Source: JAYGED01 sp046582565
GTDB lineage: Bacteria; Pseudomonadota; Alphaproteobacteria; JAAXGF01
Assembly: GCA_046582565.1 (NCBI GenBank)
Contig: JAYGED010000233.1
Coordinates: forward strand, 1-10,951
Reading direction: 5' to 3'
DNA: 10,951 nt
Positions 1 to 6,883 of the stretch are shown piece by piece. The number at the start of each line of letters is the position of its first letter. The stretch's first letter is position 1. The translations under genes were made by a program, and so were the position numbers. Below the pieces are notes generated by a model, which was not told the origin of the DNA, made no database searches, and was given only the letters and a program-made list of their open reading frames with translations.

Positions 1-181
1 TTCCGGCGACGAGAGCGAGCGATGGCGAAATTCAGGAGCGCAAAGTCACTACAGAAATTCGCCTCGATCCATTCTTCAGTTCACAATCACTTTAAATCAG
101 GAACGTCATCTCTACAGCCGCGATAACTTCAAGCTCAATCGCACCGCGGCCTTGGCAGAGTGGCGTCAACTTGCGCCCTGA
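1..181 (+). pseudogene. IS6-family transposase, 3' end, frameshifted
   Basis: This is the C-terminal end of an IS6-family (IS26-like) DDE transposase, cut by the left edge of the window. Frame 1 reads RERAMAKFRSAKSLQKF, then FASIHSSVHNHF up to base 93. The expected continuation NQERHLYSRDNFKLNRTAAL and AEWRQLAP then runs in another frame from base 95 to a TGA at 179-181. A single extra A in the AAA run at 94-96 explains the frame break. The pattern RERAM..F.S...LQ.F...H..V.NHF...RHL followed by AL.EWR.LA is the usual IS6 tail. The catalytic residues would lie upstream, outside the window. I could not find a convincing IS6 terminal repeat downstream of the stop. The family call comes from recognition of the tail, not from an alignment. 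Confidence 0.75.
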
Positions 182-251
182 GATCGACCAATTCTGGGAT
201 TGTGCTGACCGGTTTGCTTTCCCCTGACACCGCCCGCCAGATATGAAAACG

Positions 252-310
252 GGCAAATTCGAAAATCCCGACCTCGCCAGCCAGCCAAATCTGGCGACCG
301 GCGAGGTCGG
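252..310 (-). terminator. Rho-independent terminator of the binding-protein gene
   Basis: CCGACCTCGCC (268-278) and GGCGAGGTCGG (300-310) form a perfect 11-bp inverted repeat. Inside it is a second small stem, GCCAG (280-284) with CTGGC (291-295). Read on the minus strand, the hairpin is followed by a T-rich tract (ATTTTCGAATTT, from about 266 down to 252). It lies about 50 bases past the stop codon of the minus-strand binding-protein gene, where a terminator for that transcript is expected. Confidence 0.8.
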
Positions 311-359
311 ATGTCAGTCAGTGGGGCGTGAACGGGCCCTTCGTCGTTATTTATTTTTT

Positions 360-1403
360 CTACTTCTTCGGCTCGGATTTGACGTCGTAGCGCTTGCGCC
401 ATTCGGTGATGATGCGTGAGCGGTTGTTGGCCGCCCAGGTGAAGTCATTGTCGATCATCCGGGTCTGCACCGCCGCTGGGAAGTTTTCCCACTTCTTGGT
501 CTTGACCGGCATGGCGACGACCGAATAGCGGCCCGCGTAGATCTCCATGGCCGATTCCGTCACCGCCCAGTCGACGAACTTCTTTGCCGCCTCCAGGTTC
601 GTGGTGCCTTTCACGATGGCCACCGCCTGCATCTCCCAGCCGATGCCTTCCTCCGGTATGATGATGTCGATGGGGGCGCCCTTGGTCTTCAACTTGGCGC
701 CGCGGAAGGGCCACGAGATGCCGACCGTGGTCTCGCCGGCGGCGGCCAGCTTGCAGGGCTTGGAGCCGGAGTGGGTGTACAACGTGATGTTCTGGTGCAG
801 CTTGTCCATGTAGGCCCAAGCCGTGTCCTCGTCCCAGATCTGAATCCAGCTCGACACATCGAGAAAGCCGGTGCCCGAGGATGCCGGGTTGGGCATGACC
901 ACGTGCCCCTTGTAGACCGGGTCGGTCAGATCGGTCCACTTGGTCGGTGTCGGCAGGTTGTTCTTCTCGGCTTCGATGGTATTGAAACAGATGGCTGCCG
1001 CCCAGCCGTAGATGCCGACCCAATGGTCGGGGTCGTTATTACCGTCCTGGTAGCGCGAATCGAGCTTTTCCACGCCCTTCGGCGAGTACGGCTCGAACAT
1101 CCCGAGATCGTCGAATCCCAGCATGGAAGTCGCTGCCAGGGCGAAAATCACGTCCGCTTTCGGGTTGTCCTTCTCCGCCAGCACGCGGGCGGCGATGATT
1201 CCGGTCGAATCCCGCAGCCAGTTGATCTTGATATCGGGGTTGGCCTCCTGGAAGGCATCGGCGATGACCTTCAGGTTGTCGGCATCGGTGGTCGAGTAGA
1301 CGGTGAGCTCGGCGGCCGAGGCCACGATCGCCGTCGCCGCCAAGGTGGCCGCGACGGCGACGGCACAGGCGTAGCGGCTCGACCGACACAATAGTTTTGT
1401 CAT
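360..1403 (-). CDS. aepX: 2-aminoethylphosphonate ABC transporter, periplasmic binding protein
   Basis: A 347-residue solute-binding protein of the iron/spermidine-type fold, most like the PhnS2/AepX group that binds 2-aminoethylphosphonate for import. It begins with a Sec signal peptide: basic N-terminus, hydrophobic stretch at about 11-29, and an ASA-A cleavage site near residue 30. The mature part starts ELTVYSTTDAD, the usual first strand of this fold. Mid-protein segments such as GWAAAICFNT, VMPNPASSGTG and ISWPFRGAK are typical of the group. The ATG at 1403 is preceded on the minus strand by GGAGG (complement of 1411-1415) with seven bases of spacing. The gene follows the LysR gene by 173 bp in the same direction, and its ATPase and permease are encoded divergently beyond LysR. 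A good terminator follows it. Family assignment is firm as a binding protein. The substrate is inferred from family resemblance and from the partner genes. Confidence 0.87.
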   Translation of the reverse strand: MTKLLCRSSRYACAVAVAATLAATAIVASAAELTVYSTTDADNLKVIADAFQEANPDIKINWLRDSTGIIAARVLAEKDNPKADVIFALAATSMLGFDDLGMFEPYSPKGVEKLDSRYQDGNNDPDHWVGIYGWAAAICFNTIEAEKNNLPTPTKWTDLTDPVYKGHVVMPNPASSGTGFLDVSSWIQIWDEDTAWAYMDKLHQNITLYTHSGSKPCKLAAAGETTVGISWPFRGAKLKTKGAPIDIIIPEEGIGWEMQAVAIVKGTTNLEAAKKFVDWAVTESAMEIYAGRYSVVAMPVKTKKWENFPAAVQTRMIDNDFTWAANNRSRIITEWRKRYDVKSEPKK

Positions 1404-1445
1404 GACATATCCTCCCTGTCTCCGAGGGCTCCAGCCCTCCTGGAT

Positions 1446-1515
1446 TGATCTTTATACCGATCAGTTTAGAGGCGGAGGCGTTTGGCGACAAGTTAAATAT
1501 CGATTTTGTTAATAT
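1446..1515 (-). promoter_or_regulatory. LysR-type box and promoter candidate upstream of the binding-protein gene
   Basis: In the 173-bp gap between the LysR and binding-protein genes there is ATAT (1497-1500), 11 bases, then ATAT (1512-1515). This is a symmetric T-N11-A box of the kind LysR regulators bind. On the minus strand a TATAAA -10 candidate lies at 1456-1451, which predicts transcription starting near 1444. The box centre at about 1506 then falls near -62, the usual activator position for LysR proteins. A second dyad, TGATC (1446-1450) with GATCA (1459-1463), brackets the -10. No good -35 hexamer is seen, which fits an activator-dependent promoter. All of this is inferred from motif and geometry. 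Confidence 0.5.
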
Positions 1516-1576
1516 CAAGCAAACGCAGCGAGGACCTGGCACGGGCCCCGCTGATGAGACTGTGGAGGGTGACGGA

Positions 1577-2464
1577 TCAGCCGTGAGCGGCCTCGATTTC
1601 CTCTCGTATCAGGGAGATCATCTCCGCCACGTGGGGCGATTTCTGATCCTGCGGCGCCTGCAAGATGGCAAACTTCAGAGAGATTTCCGGCTCGAACGGG
1701 CGCACGCACAGCGACAGGTTGGAAAACATCTTTAGCGTGAACGGATCGACCCAAGTGACGGCACCGCCGTGAAGGACCATCTGGCAAGCCGCGGCGAACA
1801 GATTGCACTCGATATGGGAATGCCACGCCGTTTGCTGGTCGCGGAATGCTTCGCGAAGTGCGATGGTCGTCGGATGCTGATCATACAGTGTGATGATGTT
1901 GCGCTCTTCCAGGTCTCGGGGCGTGATCACGGGAAGGCGGGCCAGGGGATCGTCACGATGGCAAACGAAGGCGCATCGTACAGAATGACAGTCCTTGTCC
2001 GCCGGCTGTACCGGCTCGTGCAACTCACAGACGCCGAGGTCGAAAATTCGCGATTCCACCAACTCTCGGACATTGCGCGAATGATGGGCCTGCAGGGACG
2101 TGGTGATCTCCGGATGATTCTTGTTGAACCGCGCCAGGGCATTGGGTAGCAGGCTCAAGGCGAAGACCGACGTCGCCGCAATGCGGAAATTGCCTATGGA
2201 AAGTTTCTTTAGTTCGACCGCCGCGCGCCGTGCCTTGTCGATGGAATCGAGTACGCTCTCGGCTTCGGCCAGGAAGCTACGCCCCTGCGGCGTCGAAGCA
2301 ATCTTTCCCTGGCGTCGCTCGAAGACCGGAAACCCAAGATCTTCCTCCAGGTTGGTGATCATCTGACTTACCGCGGATTGGGTAACATGCAGCAGTTCGG
2401 CCGCCTTGGTCATGCTGCCGTGCTGAAGCACGTACTTGAACGCAAGAAGTCGACGTTCGTTCAC
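1577..2464 (-). CDS. LysR-family transcriptional regulator
   Basis: A 295-residue LysR-type regulator of normal family length. The N-terminal winged helix-turn-helix is clear: MTKAAELLHVTQSAVSQMI at about residues 18-36, followed by the LEEDLGFPVFERR wing. The rest, from about residue 90, has the look of the periplasmic-binding-protein-like effector domain. The start is GTG at 2464. On the minus strand GAGGAA sits five bases upstream, and no in-frame ATG fits better. It is divergent from the ATPase-permease pair and upstream of the binding-protein gene in the same direction, so it sits between the two halves of the transporter and most likely controls both. The inducer is unknown; 2-aminoethylphosphonate or a breakdown product would be the natural guess. 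The DNA-binding assignment is certain, the regulon is inferred. Confidence 0.92.
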   Translation of the reverse strand: MNERRLLAFKYVLQHGSMTKAAELLHVTQSAVSQMITNLEEDLGFPVFERRQGKIASTPQGRSFLAEAESVLDSIDKARRAAVELKKLSIGNFRIAATSVFALSLLPNALARFNKNHPEITTSLQAHHSRNVRELVESRIFDLGVCELHEPVQPADKDCHSVRCAFVCHRDDPLARLPVITPRDLEERNIITLYDQHPTTIALREAFRDQQTAWHSHIECNLFAAACQMVLHGGAVTWVDPFTLKMFSNLSLCVRPFEPEISLKFAILQAPQDQKSPHVAEMISLIREEIEAAHG

Positions 2465-2649
2465 CGTTATTCCTCAAATATATTAGGAACGCTTATATAT
2501 ATCCTGGAATATTTAATTACGCAATCCTCGAGCCTGTTGCTACGATTGCCATCCATTAGAATGGCCGAATATGGGGGCCGCCGAAGACCGAAACGGCACG
2601 GGGCTTCGGATAATTTGGTTTCTCGTTGCTCCTAGGGGGGGCGGTGCGA
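2465..2649. promoter_or_regulatory. Divergent control region between the LysR gene and the ATPase gene
   Basis: This 185-bp gap must carry the promoters for both divergent transcripts. Its left part (about 2469-2520) is strikingly AT-rich against the GC-rich genes around it. It holds the inverted repeat TTCCT (2470-2474)-N10-AGGAA (2485-2489), which overlaps the LysR ribosome-binding site and could be an autoregulatory operator. For the rightward promoter a TTGCCA (2546-2551) is a possible -35, but no strong -10 follows. AGGGGGGG (2634-2641) is the ribosome-binding site of the ATPase, eight bases before its ATG. Confidence 0.5.
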
Positions 2650-3747
2650 ATGGCAGAAAAGAATGGCGGCGGCGCGGAGACGTTTCTGCGGATCGAGCAC
2701 GTCAGCAAGATCTTCGGCGACTTCCGGGCGCTCAATGACATATCCTTCGATATCCACGACGGTGAGTTCGTGTGCTTCCTGGGGCCTTCGGGTTGCGGTA
2801 AGACGACGCTGCTCAGGTGCATCGCGGGCCTCGAATTCCAGACCCAGGGCAGCATTCATCAATGCGGCGTCGATATCTCGTGGCTACCGCCGTCGAAGCG
2901 GGACTTCGGCATCGTCTTCCAGTCCTATGCCCTGTTCCCGAACCTGACCGTCACCGACAACGTCGCCTACGGCCTGATCAACAAGAAGTTGGCGAAGTCG
3001 CACATCGAGGAGCGGGTGGCGGGTCTGCTGAGCCTGGTCGACCTGACCCTTCACGCCCATAAGTATCCGAGCCAACTGTCCGGCGGCGAGCAGCAGCGGG
3101 TGGCCTTGGTCAGGGCGCTGGCCATCTCGCCCGGGTTGTTGCTGCTCGACGAGCCGCTATCGGCGCTGGACGCCAAGGTGCGGGCCCATCTTCGACGCGA
3201 GATCCGCGAATTGCAGAAGAGCCTCGGGGTGACCACCGTCATGGTCACCCACGACCAGGAAGAGGCCCAGACCATGGCCGACCGCATCTTCGTGATGAGC
3301 CACGGCCGGCTTGAGCAAACGGGCACGCCGAATCAGATCTACGACGCCCCGGCCAGCCCCTTCGTCGCCGATTTCATCGGCGTCATGAACTTCATCCCGG
3401 TTACCGTGACCGGCAAGTCGCGGGTCCGCTGCGAACGGCTGTCGCTCGACTGCGAAACGGATGGTTTCGCCGTCGGCACACGGCTCAACGGCGCCATCCG
3501 GCCCGAGGACATCGTGGTTCTGAACGACTCCGAGGGGGGCGTCAACGCGATCGATGCGGTGATCCAGGAGGTCGAGTTCCTGGGCTCCTACGTGCGGCTC
3601 TATCTCCGTTGCGCCGAGATCGGGGACCACGAACTGCGCGCCGACGTGCCCAAATCGGCGGCCCGGCAGCTAGCCATCGAGCCGGATCGCCGGGTGCGGA
3701 TTCGCATTCCGCCCGAGAGCATCCGCCTGTACCGGGACGAGAGCTGA
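2650..3747 (+). CDS. aepV: 2-aminoethylphosphonate ABC transporter, ATP-binding protein
   Basis: A 365-residue ATPase of the polyamine/iron/phosphonate importer type (PhnT2-like). All nucleotide-binding motifs are intact: Walker A GPSGCGKT (45-52), Q-loop Gln91 in VFQSYALFPNLTV, signature LSGGEQQR (143-150), Walker B LLLLDEP (163-169), D-loop SALD and switch His201 in VTHDQEEA. A C-terminal TOBE-like domain follows from about residue 270. I chose the ATG at 2650 because a strong AGGGGGGG lies eight bases upstream; a TTG at 2626 and a GTG at 2644 are in frame but lack this. The stop is three bases before the permease start, so the two form an operon. It powers import of the substrate held by the binding protein encoded at 360-1403. 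The symbol follows the AepXVW naming; which of V and W is the ATPase is from memory. Confidence 0.88.
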   Translation: MAEKNGGGAETFLRIEHVSKIFGDFRALNDISFDIHDGEFVCFLGPSGCGKTTLLRCIAGLEFQTQGSIHQCGVDISWLPPSKRDFGIVFQSYALFPNLTVTDNVAYGLINKKLAKSHIEERVAGLLSLVDLTLHAHKYPSQLSGGEQQRVALVRALAISPGLLLLDEPLSALDAKVRAHLRREIRELQKSLGVTTVMVTHDQEEAQTMADRIFVMSHGRLEQTGTPNQIYDAPASPFVADFIGVMNFIPVTVTGKSRVRCERLSLDCETDGFAVGTRLNGAIRPEDIVVLNDSEGGVNAIDAVIQEVEFLGSYVRLYLRCAEIGDHELRADVPKSAARQLAIEPDRRVRIRIPPESIRLYRDES

Positions 3748-3750
3748 GCG

Positions 3751-5457
3751 ATGAGCGCCGTCGCCCCGGCCGCCGTGCCCGCGCGCCGCAAGTCGGTCCT
3801 GGACGTCGACGACTGGGTGGTCCGGGGCGCCCTGGTCGTCTTCGGTGGTTTTTTCCTGGTTGCCCTGGTGATGCCGCTGTTCATGATGGTCACGCGGAGC
3901 TTCCAGGATATCCGGGGCGACTTCATCGGGTTCGCCAACTATATCCTCTACTTCCAGACGCCGGCGCTGTTTCAGTCGATCAACAACAGCCTCTTCGTCG
4001 CCGGGCTGTCGACGACGATCGTGATTGTGCTGGCCTATGCCTACGCCCACGCCCTGACGCGGACACGCATGCCGTTCAAGGGCTTCTTCCGGGTGATGGC
4101 GTTCGTGCCGTTGTTGAGCCCGTCGCTATTGAAGGCCATCGCGCTGGTCTACTGGTTCGGCAACCAGGGGGTCCTCAAAGAGCTCTTGATGGGGAACACC
4201 ATTTACGGGCCCATCGGCATCGTCATCGCCTCCGTCATCTGGACCTTTCCGCACGCCTTCCTGATCATCTCGACGGCGCTTTCGCTCTCGGATGGGCGTC
4301 TCTATGAAGCGGCCGAGGCGCTGAAGACCTCTCGCTTGCGCGTGTTCTTCACCATCACCCTTCCCGGCGCGCGCTACGGACTGATCAGCGCGACCTTCGT
4401 GGTCTTCATCCTGGTGTTCACGGATTTCGGCGTACCCAAGGTGATCGGCGGCAATTACAACGTGCTCGCCACGGACATCTACAAGGAGGTGGTCGGCCAG
4501 CAGAACTTCGGGATGGGCGCCGTGGTCAGCATGGTCCTGCTGATCCCCGCGGTCCTCGCCTTCGCCATCGACCGCTTCGTGACCCGCAGGCAGGTCGCGT
4601 TGCTGTCGTCGCGCGCGGTCCCTTACGAGCCGAAGCCGAACCGATGGGCCGACGTATCGATGCTGGTCTACTGCTCGATCGTCACCATTCTTATCCTGGC
4701 GGTCCTCGGTATGGCCCAGTACGCGGCCCTGGTGAAGTTGTGGCCCTACAACCTGAGTCTCACGCTGGAGAACTTCTACTTCGAGTTCGAGGGATTCGGC
4801 TGGAGCAACTTCTACAATTCTCTCATCCTCGCCAGCTTCACCGCCGTCATCGGTACCGCGCTGGTATTCGTCGGCGCTTACGTGGTCGAGAAGCCCCGCG
4901 GCTCCGTCGCCGGCCGCCAGGTGGTGCAGTTCCTGGCCCTGTTGCCGCTGGCCGTGCCGGGTCTGGTGCTCGGGCTTTCCTACATCTTCTTCTTCAACCA
5001 CCCCGCCAACCCGTTCGGCTTCCTGTATGGCACCATGGCGATCCTGGTGATGAGCACCGTGACCCATTTCTATACCGTATCCCACCTGACGGCGGCCACC
5101 GCCCTCAAGCAGATGGATAACGAGTTCGAATCGGTCTCGGCATCGTTGAAGGTTCCGCTTCACCGCAGCTTCTTCAGGGTGACGGTGCCGGTGTGCATGC
5201 CGGCCATCCTGGACATCTCGATCTACCTGTTCCTCAACGCCATGACCACGGTGTCGGCGATGATCTTCCTCTACTCGTCGACCACCAAGGTCGCTTCGGT
5301 GGCCGCCATCCATATGGATGAGTTGGGCGAAGTGGCCTCGGCCGCGGCGATGGCAATGCTCATCGTCTACGCCTGCATAACGGTCCGGCTCCTGCACCTG
5401 CTGGCGACCCGCGGCCTGCTGCGCCGGCTTCAGGCTTGGCGGACCCGTGATGCGTAG
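3751..5457 (+). CDS. aepW: 2-aminoethylphosphonate ABC transporter, fused two-domain permease
   Basis: A 568-residue inner-membrane permease in which the two transmembrane halves of the importer are joined in one chain, as in PhnU2 and FbpB-type proteins. Each half carries its own ATPase-docking (EAA) loop. The first is EAAEALKTSRLRVFFTITLP at about 186-205. The second is FESVSASLKVPLHRSFFRVT near 457-476. About twelve hydrophobic segments can be counted, with the cytoplasmic joint around residues 275-305. The ATG at 3751 follows the ATPase stop by three bases, so translation is probably coupled. The 3' end overlaps the convergent phosphatase gene by 28 bp. Membrane-importer function is firm; the substrate is inferred from the whole locus. 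A general iron or polyamine transporter is the main alternative. Confidence 0.87.
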   Translation: MSAVAPAAVPARRKSVLDVDDWVVRGALVVFGGFFLVALVMPLFMMVTRSFQDIRGDFIGFANYILYFQTPALFQSINNSLFVAGLSTTIVIVLAYAYAHALTRTRMPFKGFFRVMAFVPLLSPSLLKAIALVYWFGNQGVLKELLMGNTIYGPIGIVIASVIWTFPHAFLIISTALSLSDGRLYEAAEALKTSRLRVFFTITLPGARYGLISATFVVFILVFTDFGVPKVIGGNYNVLATDIYKEVVGQQNFGMGAVVSMVLLIPAVLAFAIDRFVTRRQVALLSSRAVPYEPKPNRWADVSMLVYCSIVTILILAVLGMAQYAALVKLWPYNLSLTLENFYFEFEGFGWSNFYNSLILASFTAVIGTALVFVGAYVVEKPRGSVAGRQVVQFLALLPLAVPGLVLGLSYIFFFNHPANPFGFLYGTMAILVMSTVTHFYTVSHLTAATALKQMDNEFESVSASLKVPLHRSFFRVTVPVCMPAILDISIYLFLNAMTTVSAMIFLYSSTTKVASVAAIHMDELGEVASAAAMAMLIVYACITVRLLHLLATRGLLRRLQAWRTRDA

Positions 5458-5996
5458 TCGAGCAGGTGGTTTTCCTGGGCCGTCGATTCGATAGTGCCGG
5501 GCCGGGCCCGGCGGACGGTCTCGATTGCTTGTGCCGGCGAGGCGCCGAAGTCGATCAACAGCCGCGCTGCGACGGTCCCGGTTCGGCCGAGCCCCGCAGC
5601 GCAGTGGACCACGATCGCCTCCCCGTCCTGAAGATAGTGCAAAATGGCCGGGCCGGATTTTGCCCAGGCCCGCGCGAAGTCGTCATCGGGGGCGCACAGG
5701 TCCCGTATCGGAAGGTGGTACCAGTCGAGACGGCCGCGCCGAATTTGGAGCGCCAGATCGGATACGCCAAGCCGGGCGAACTCCTGGGCCTCGATCAGTG
5801 AAACCAGCGCCCGCGCCCCCCAGGCCTCGATCGACGTCAAGTCGGCGGCAAGGTCACGATTCCATCGGCGCCCCGACGTAACAGTGTGATTCCGACCCGG
5901 GCAGTGGGTCATTCCCACCTTGCCACCGCTTGGCAAGCGGATGGCATCGATGATCAGTGCCCCTGCGGGAGGCGAATCAGTTTCCACTTTTGTCAT
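5430..5996 (-). CDS. Cysteine-based (dual-specificity / CDKN3-like) protein phosphatase
   Basis: A 188-residue small phosphatase of the tyrosine/dual-specificity superfamily, closest in pattern to the CDKN3-like group. The P-loop HCAAGLGRTG (131-140) supplies the nucleophile Cys132 and phosphate-binding Arg138. Asp99 in WYHLPIRD is the likely general acid. The segment GTIESTAQENHLL near 167-179 matches the conserved glutamine region behind the P-loop. There is no signal peptide or membrane helix, so it should act in the cytoplasm. The start at 5996 is an ATG without a strong ribosome-binding site. It converges on the fused permease gene with a 28-bp overlap. The catalytic set is complete, so it should be active, but its substrate is unknown: a phosphoprotein or a small phosphorylated molecule are both possible. 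A link to phosphonate use is suggested only by position. Confidence 0.87.
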   Translation of the reverse strand: MTKVETDSPPAGALIIDAIRLPSGGKVGMTHCPGRNHTVTSGRRWNRDLAADLTSIEAWGARALVSLIEAQEFARLGVSDLALQIRRGRLDWYHLPIRDLCAPDDDFARAWAKSGPAILHYLQDGEAIVVHCAAGLGRTGTVAARLLIDFGASPAQAIETVRRARPGTIESTAQENHLLDYASRVRQA

Positions 5997-6166
5997 CGCA
6001 TCGTCTCTGCTTCCATTTGTTCGACCGGCACTCTCTCCACTGCGGAGGGGGCTGTCAACTTAACTTGAGCCGGGCCAGCCGAAACTCAGAACCAGAGCGG
6101 TTTACGCTACCGTCGTCACGGTTTGCCATTCCGCCATCGCTTGGTTGCGGAATAGACGTAGCGTAC
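5997..6166. other. Gene-poor stretch with nested inverted repeats
   Basis: No coding sequence is supported here. The stretch contains TACGCTAC (6103-6110) facing GTAGCGTA (6158-6165). Between them are ATTCCGC (6128-6134) facing GCGGAAT (6147-6153), and a short hairpin ACCGT-CGTC-ACGGT (6109-6122). The right-hand arm ends one base before the probable end of an IS6-family element. Whether the structure has a role is unknown. Confidence 0.45.
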
Positions 6167-6412
6167 GGCTTTGTCACGAACTCGGTTGCGTCACTCACTA
6201 CGCCCAACGGAACAAAATGTCAGGCAGCAACGCAGGCGGCAATGCGCCATGCCGTGAAAGCTTGATCGCGACGGTATCGATGTTCGTTGGCTGAAATGAG
6301 ATGTCGGCGCGTTGTAAAATGGTTGTAGACGGCGGCATGGATTGAGAGGAATCGTTGGGCCGAGCCGGGAGATCGAAAGCCTTGCATCGCTCGCTCTCGT
6401 CGCCGGATTCGC
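6167..6412 (-). mobile_element. Remnant of a second IS6-family insertion sequence (3' end with terminal repeat)
   Basis: The left boundary starts GGCTTTGTCACGAACTCGG (6167-6185), which resembles the GGCTTTGTTGC-type ends of IS6-family elements. It sits 53 bases beyond the stop codon of the transposase remnant at 6220, a usual distance for this family. The element is broken at about 6412, where terminase sequence begins on the other strand, so the 5' part of the transposase gene and the second terminal repeat are missing. It could not move by itself. The end assignment is from resemblance, without a reference to compare. Confidence 0.6.
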
Positions 6413-6414
6413 AC
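6220..6414 (-). pseudogene. IS6-family transposase, C-terminal fragment
   Basis: Read on the minus strand, the fragment gives RRRERAMQGFRSPGSAQRFL, then SIHAAVYNHFTTRRHLISAN, and ends AFTAWRIAACVAA before TGA (6222-6220). This is the C-terminal tail of an IS6-family DDE transposase: RRRER.M..F.S...AQRFL...A.VYN.F..RRHL. It clearly differs from the fragment at the left window edge (SVHNHFNQERHL...EWRQLAP), so two separate elements have been present. The conserved glutamate of the DDE triad normally lies just upstream of the RRRER motif and is missing, because the reading frame stops two codons before this point (6421-6423). Only about 60 of roughly 230-240 residues remain, so it is inactive. 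Confidence 0.75.
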
Positions 6415-6883
6415 ACCCGGTCATAGCAATGATTATTCGGTCTGCACGACCTGGGGTATTCTGGGCGCGCGGTTCTATCTGCTCCATGTCTTCCGTGAAC
6501 AGCTCAATTACCCGGATCTACGTCGGGCCGTTGTCAAGCTGAAGGAAGATTTCCAGGCGACGATGGTTGTGGTGGAGTATGCCGGAAGCGGGATATCGAT
6601 TTACCAGGATCTGAATAATACGGACGATCCGGATGAGAGGTGGATTCATAAATACACACCCAGGGGCGATAAGGTCAGCCGGCTGACTCAACAGTTGGCA
6701 AAGATCGAGGAGGGCATGGTCTGTCTGCCTACGAATGCGCCCTGGCTTGCCGCCCTCAAGTCCGAACTCGCCGTATTCCCGCACGGCAGGCACGACGACC
6801 AGGTTGACAGCATGAGCCAGTTTTTGCGGGTATTGGATCATAATCCATGGCCGCTGGAGTCGCTGTCGTATTACGCGGGATAA
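6413..6883 (+). pseudogene. Phage terminase large subunit, C-terminal nuclease fragment
   Basis: The open frame reads TPGHSNDYSVCTTWGILGAR, then FYLLHVFREQLNYPDLRRAV, then VVEYAGSGISIYQDL and HGRHDDQVDSMSQFLRVLD, ending at TAA (6881-6883). This is the RNase H-like nuclease half of a tailed-phage terminase large subunit, the motor that cuts and packages phage DNA. The second and third metal-binding acidic positions (the glutamate in VEYAGSG and aspartates in HDDQVDS) are present. The first, an SWDTA-type aspartate expected some ten residues before NDYSV, is lost, as is the whole ATPase half. The break coincides with the end of the IS6 remnant on the other strand. No portal, capsid or small terminase gene is nearby. 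It is therefore a relic of a prophage and cannot work as a terminase. An internal ATG at 6563 would give a 106-residue product, but it is unlikely to be functional. Confidence 0.82.

Noticed and set aside
771..1394. A 207-codon plus-strand open frame opposite the binding-protein gene
   Set aside because: It is antisense to a clearly coding signal-peptide protein and has no recognisable domain.
2626..2649. A TTG start for the ATPase
   Set aside because: It would place the strong AGGGGGGG ribosome-binding site inside the coding region; ATG at 2650 has it at the right distance.
4126..5397. A 423-codon open frame on the minus strand inside the permease gene
   Set aside because: It is a shadow of the GC-rich permease coding frame, rich in His, Arg, Asp and Gly and without recognisable domains; the plus-strand frame has clear permease motifs.
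6000..6410. A tRNA gene as integration target for the mobile region
   Set aside because: No acceptor stem plus T-loop (GGTTCGAATCC-like) arrangement was found on either strand.
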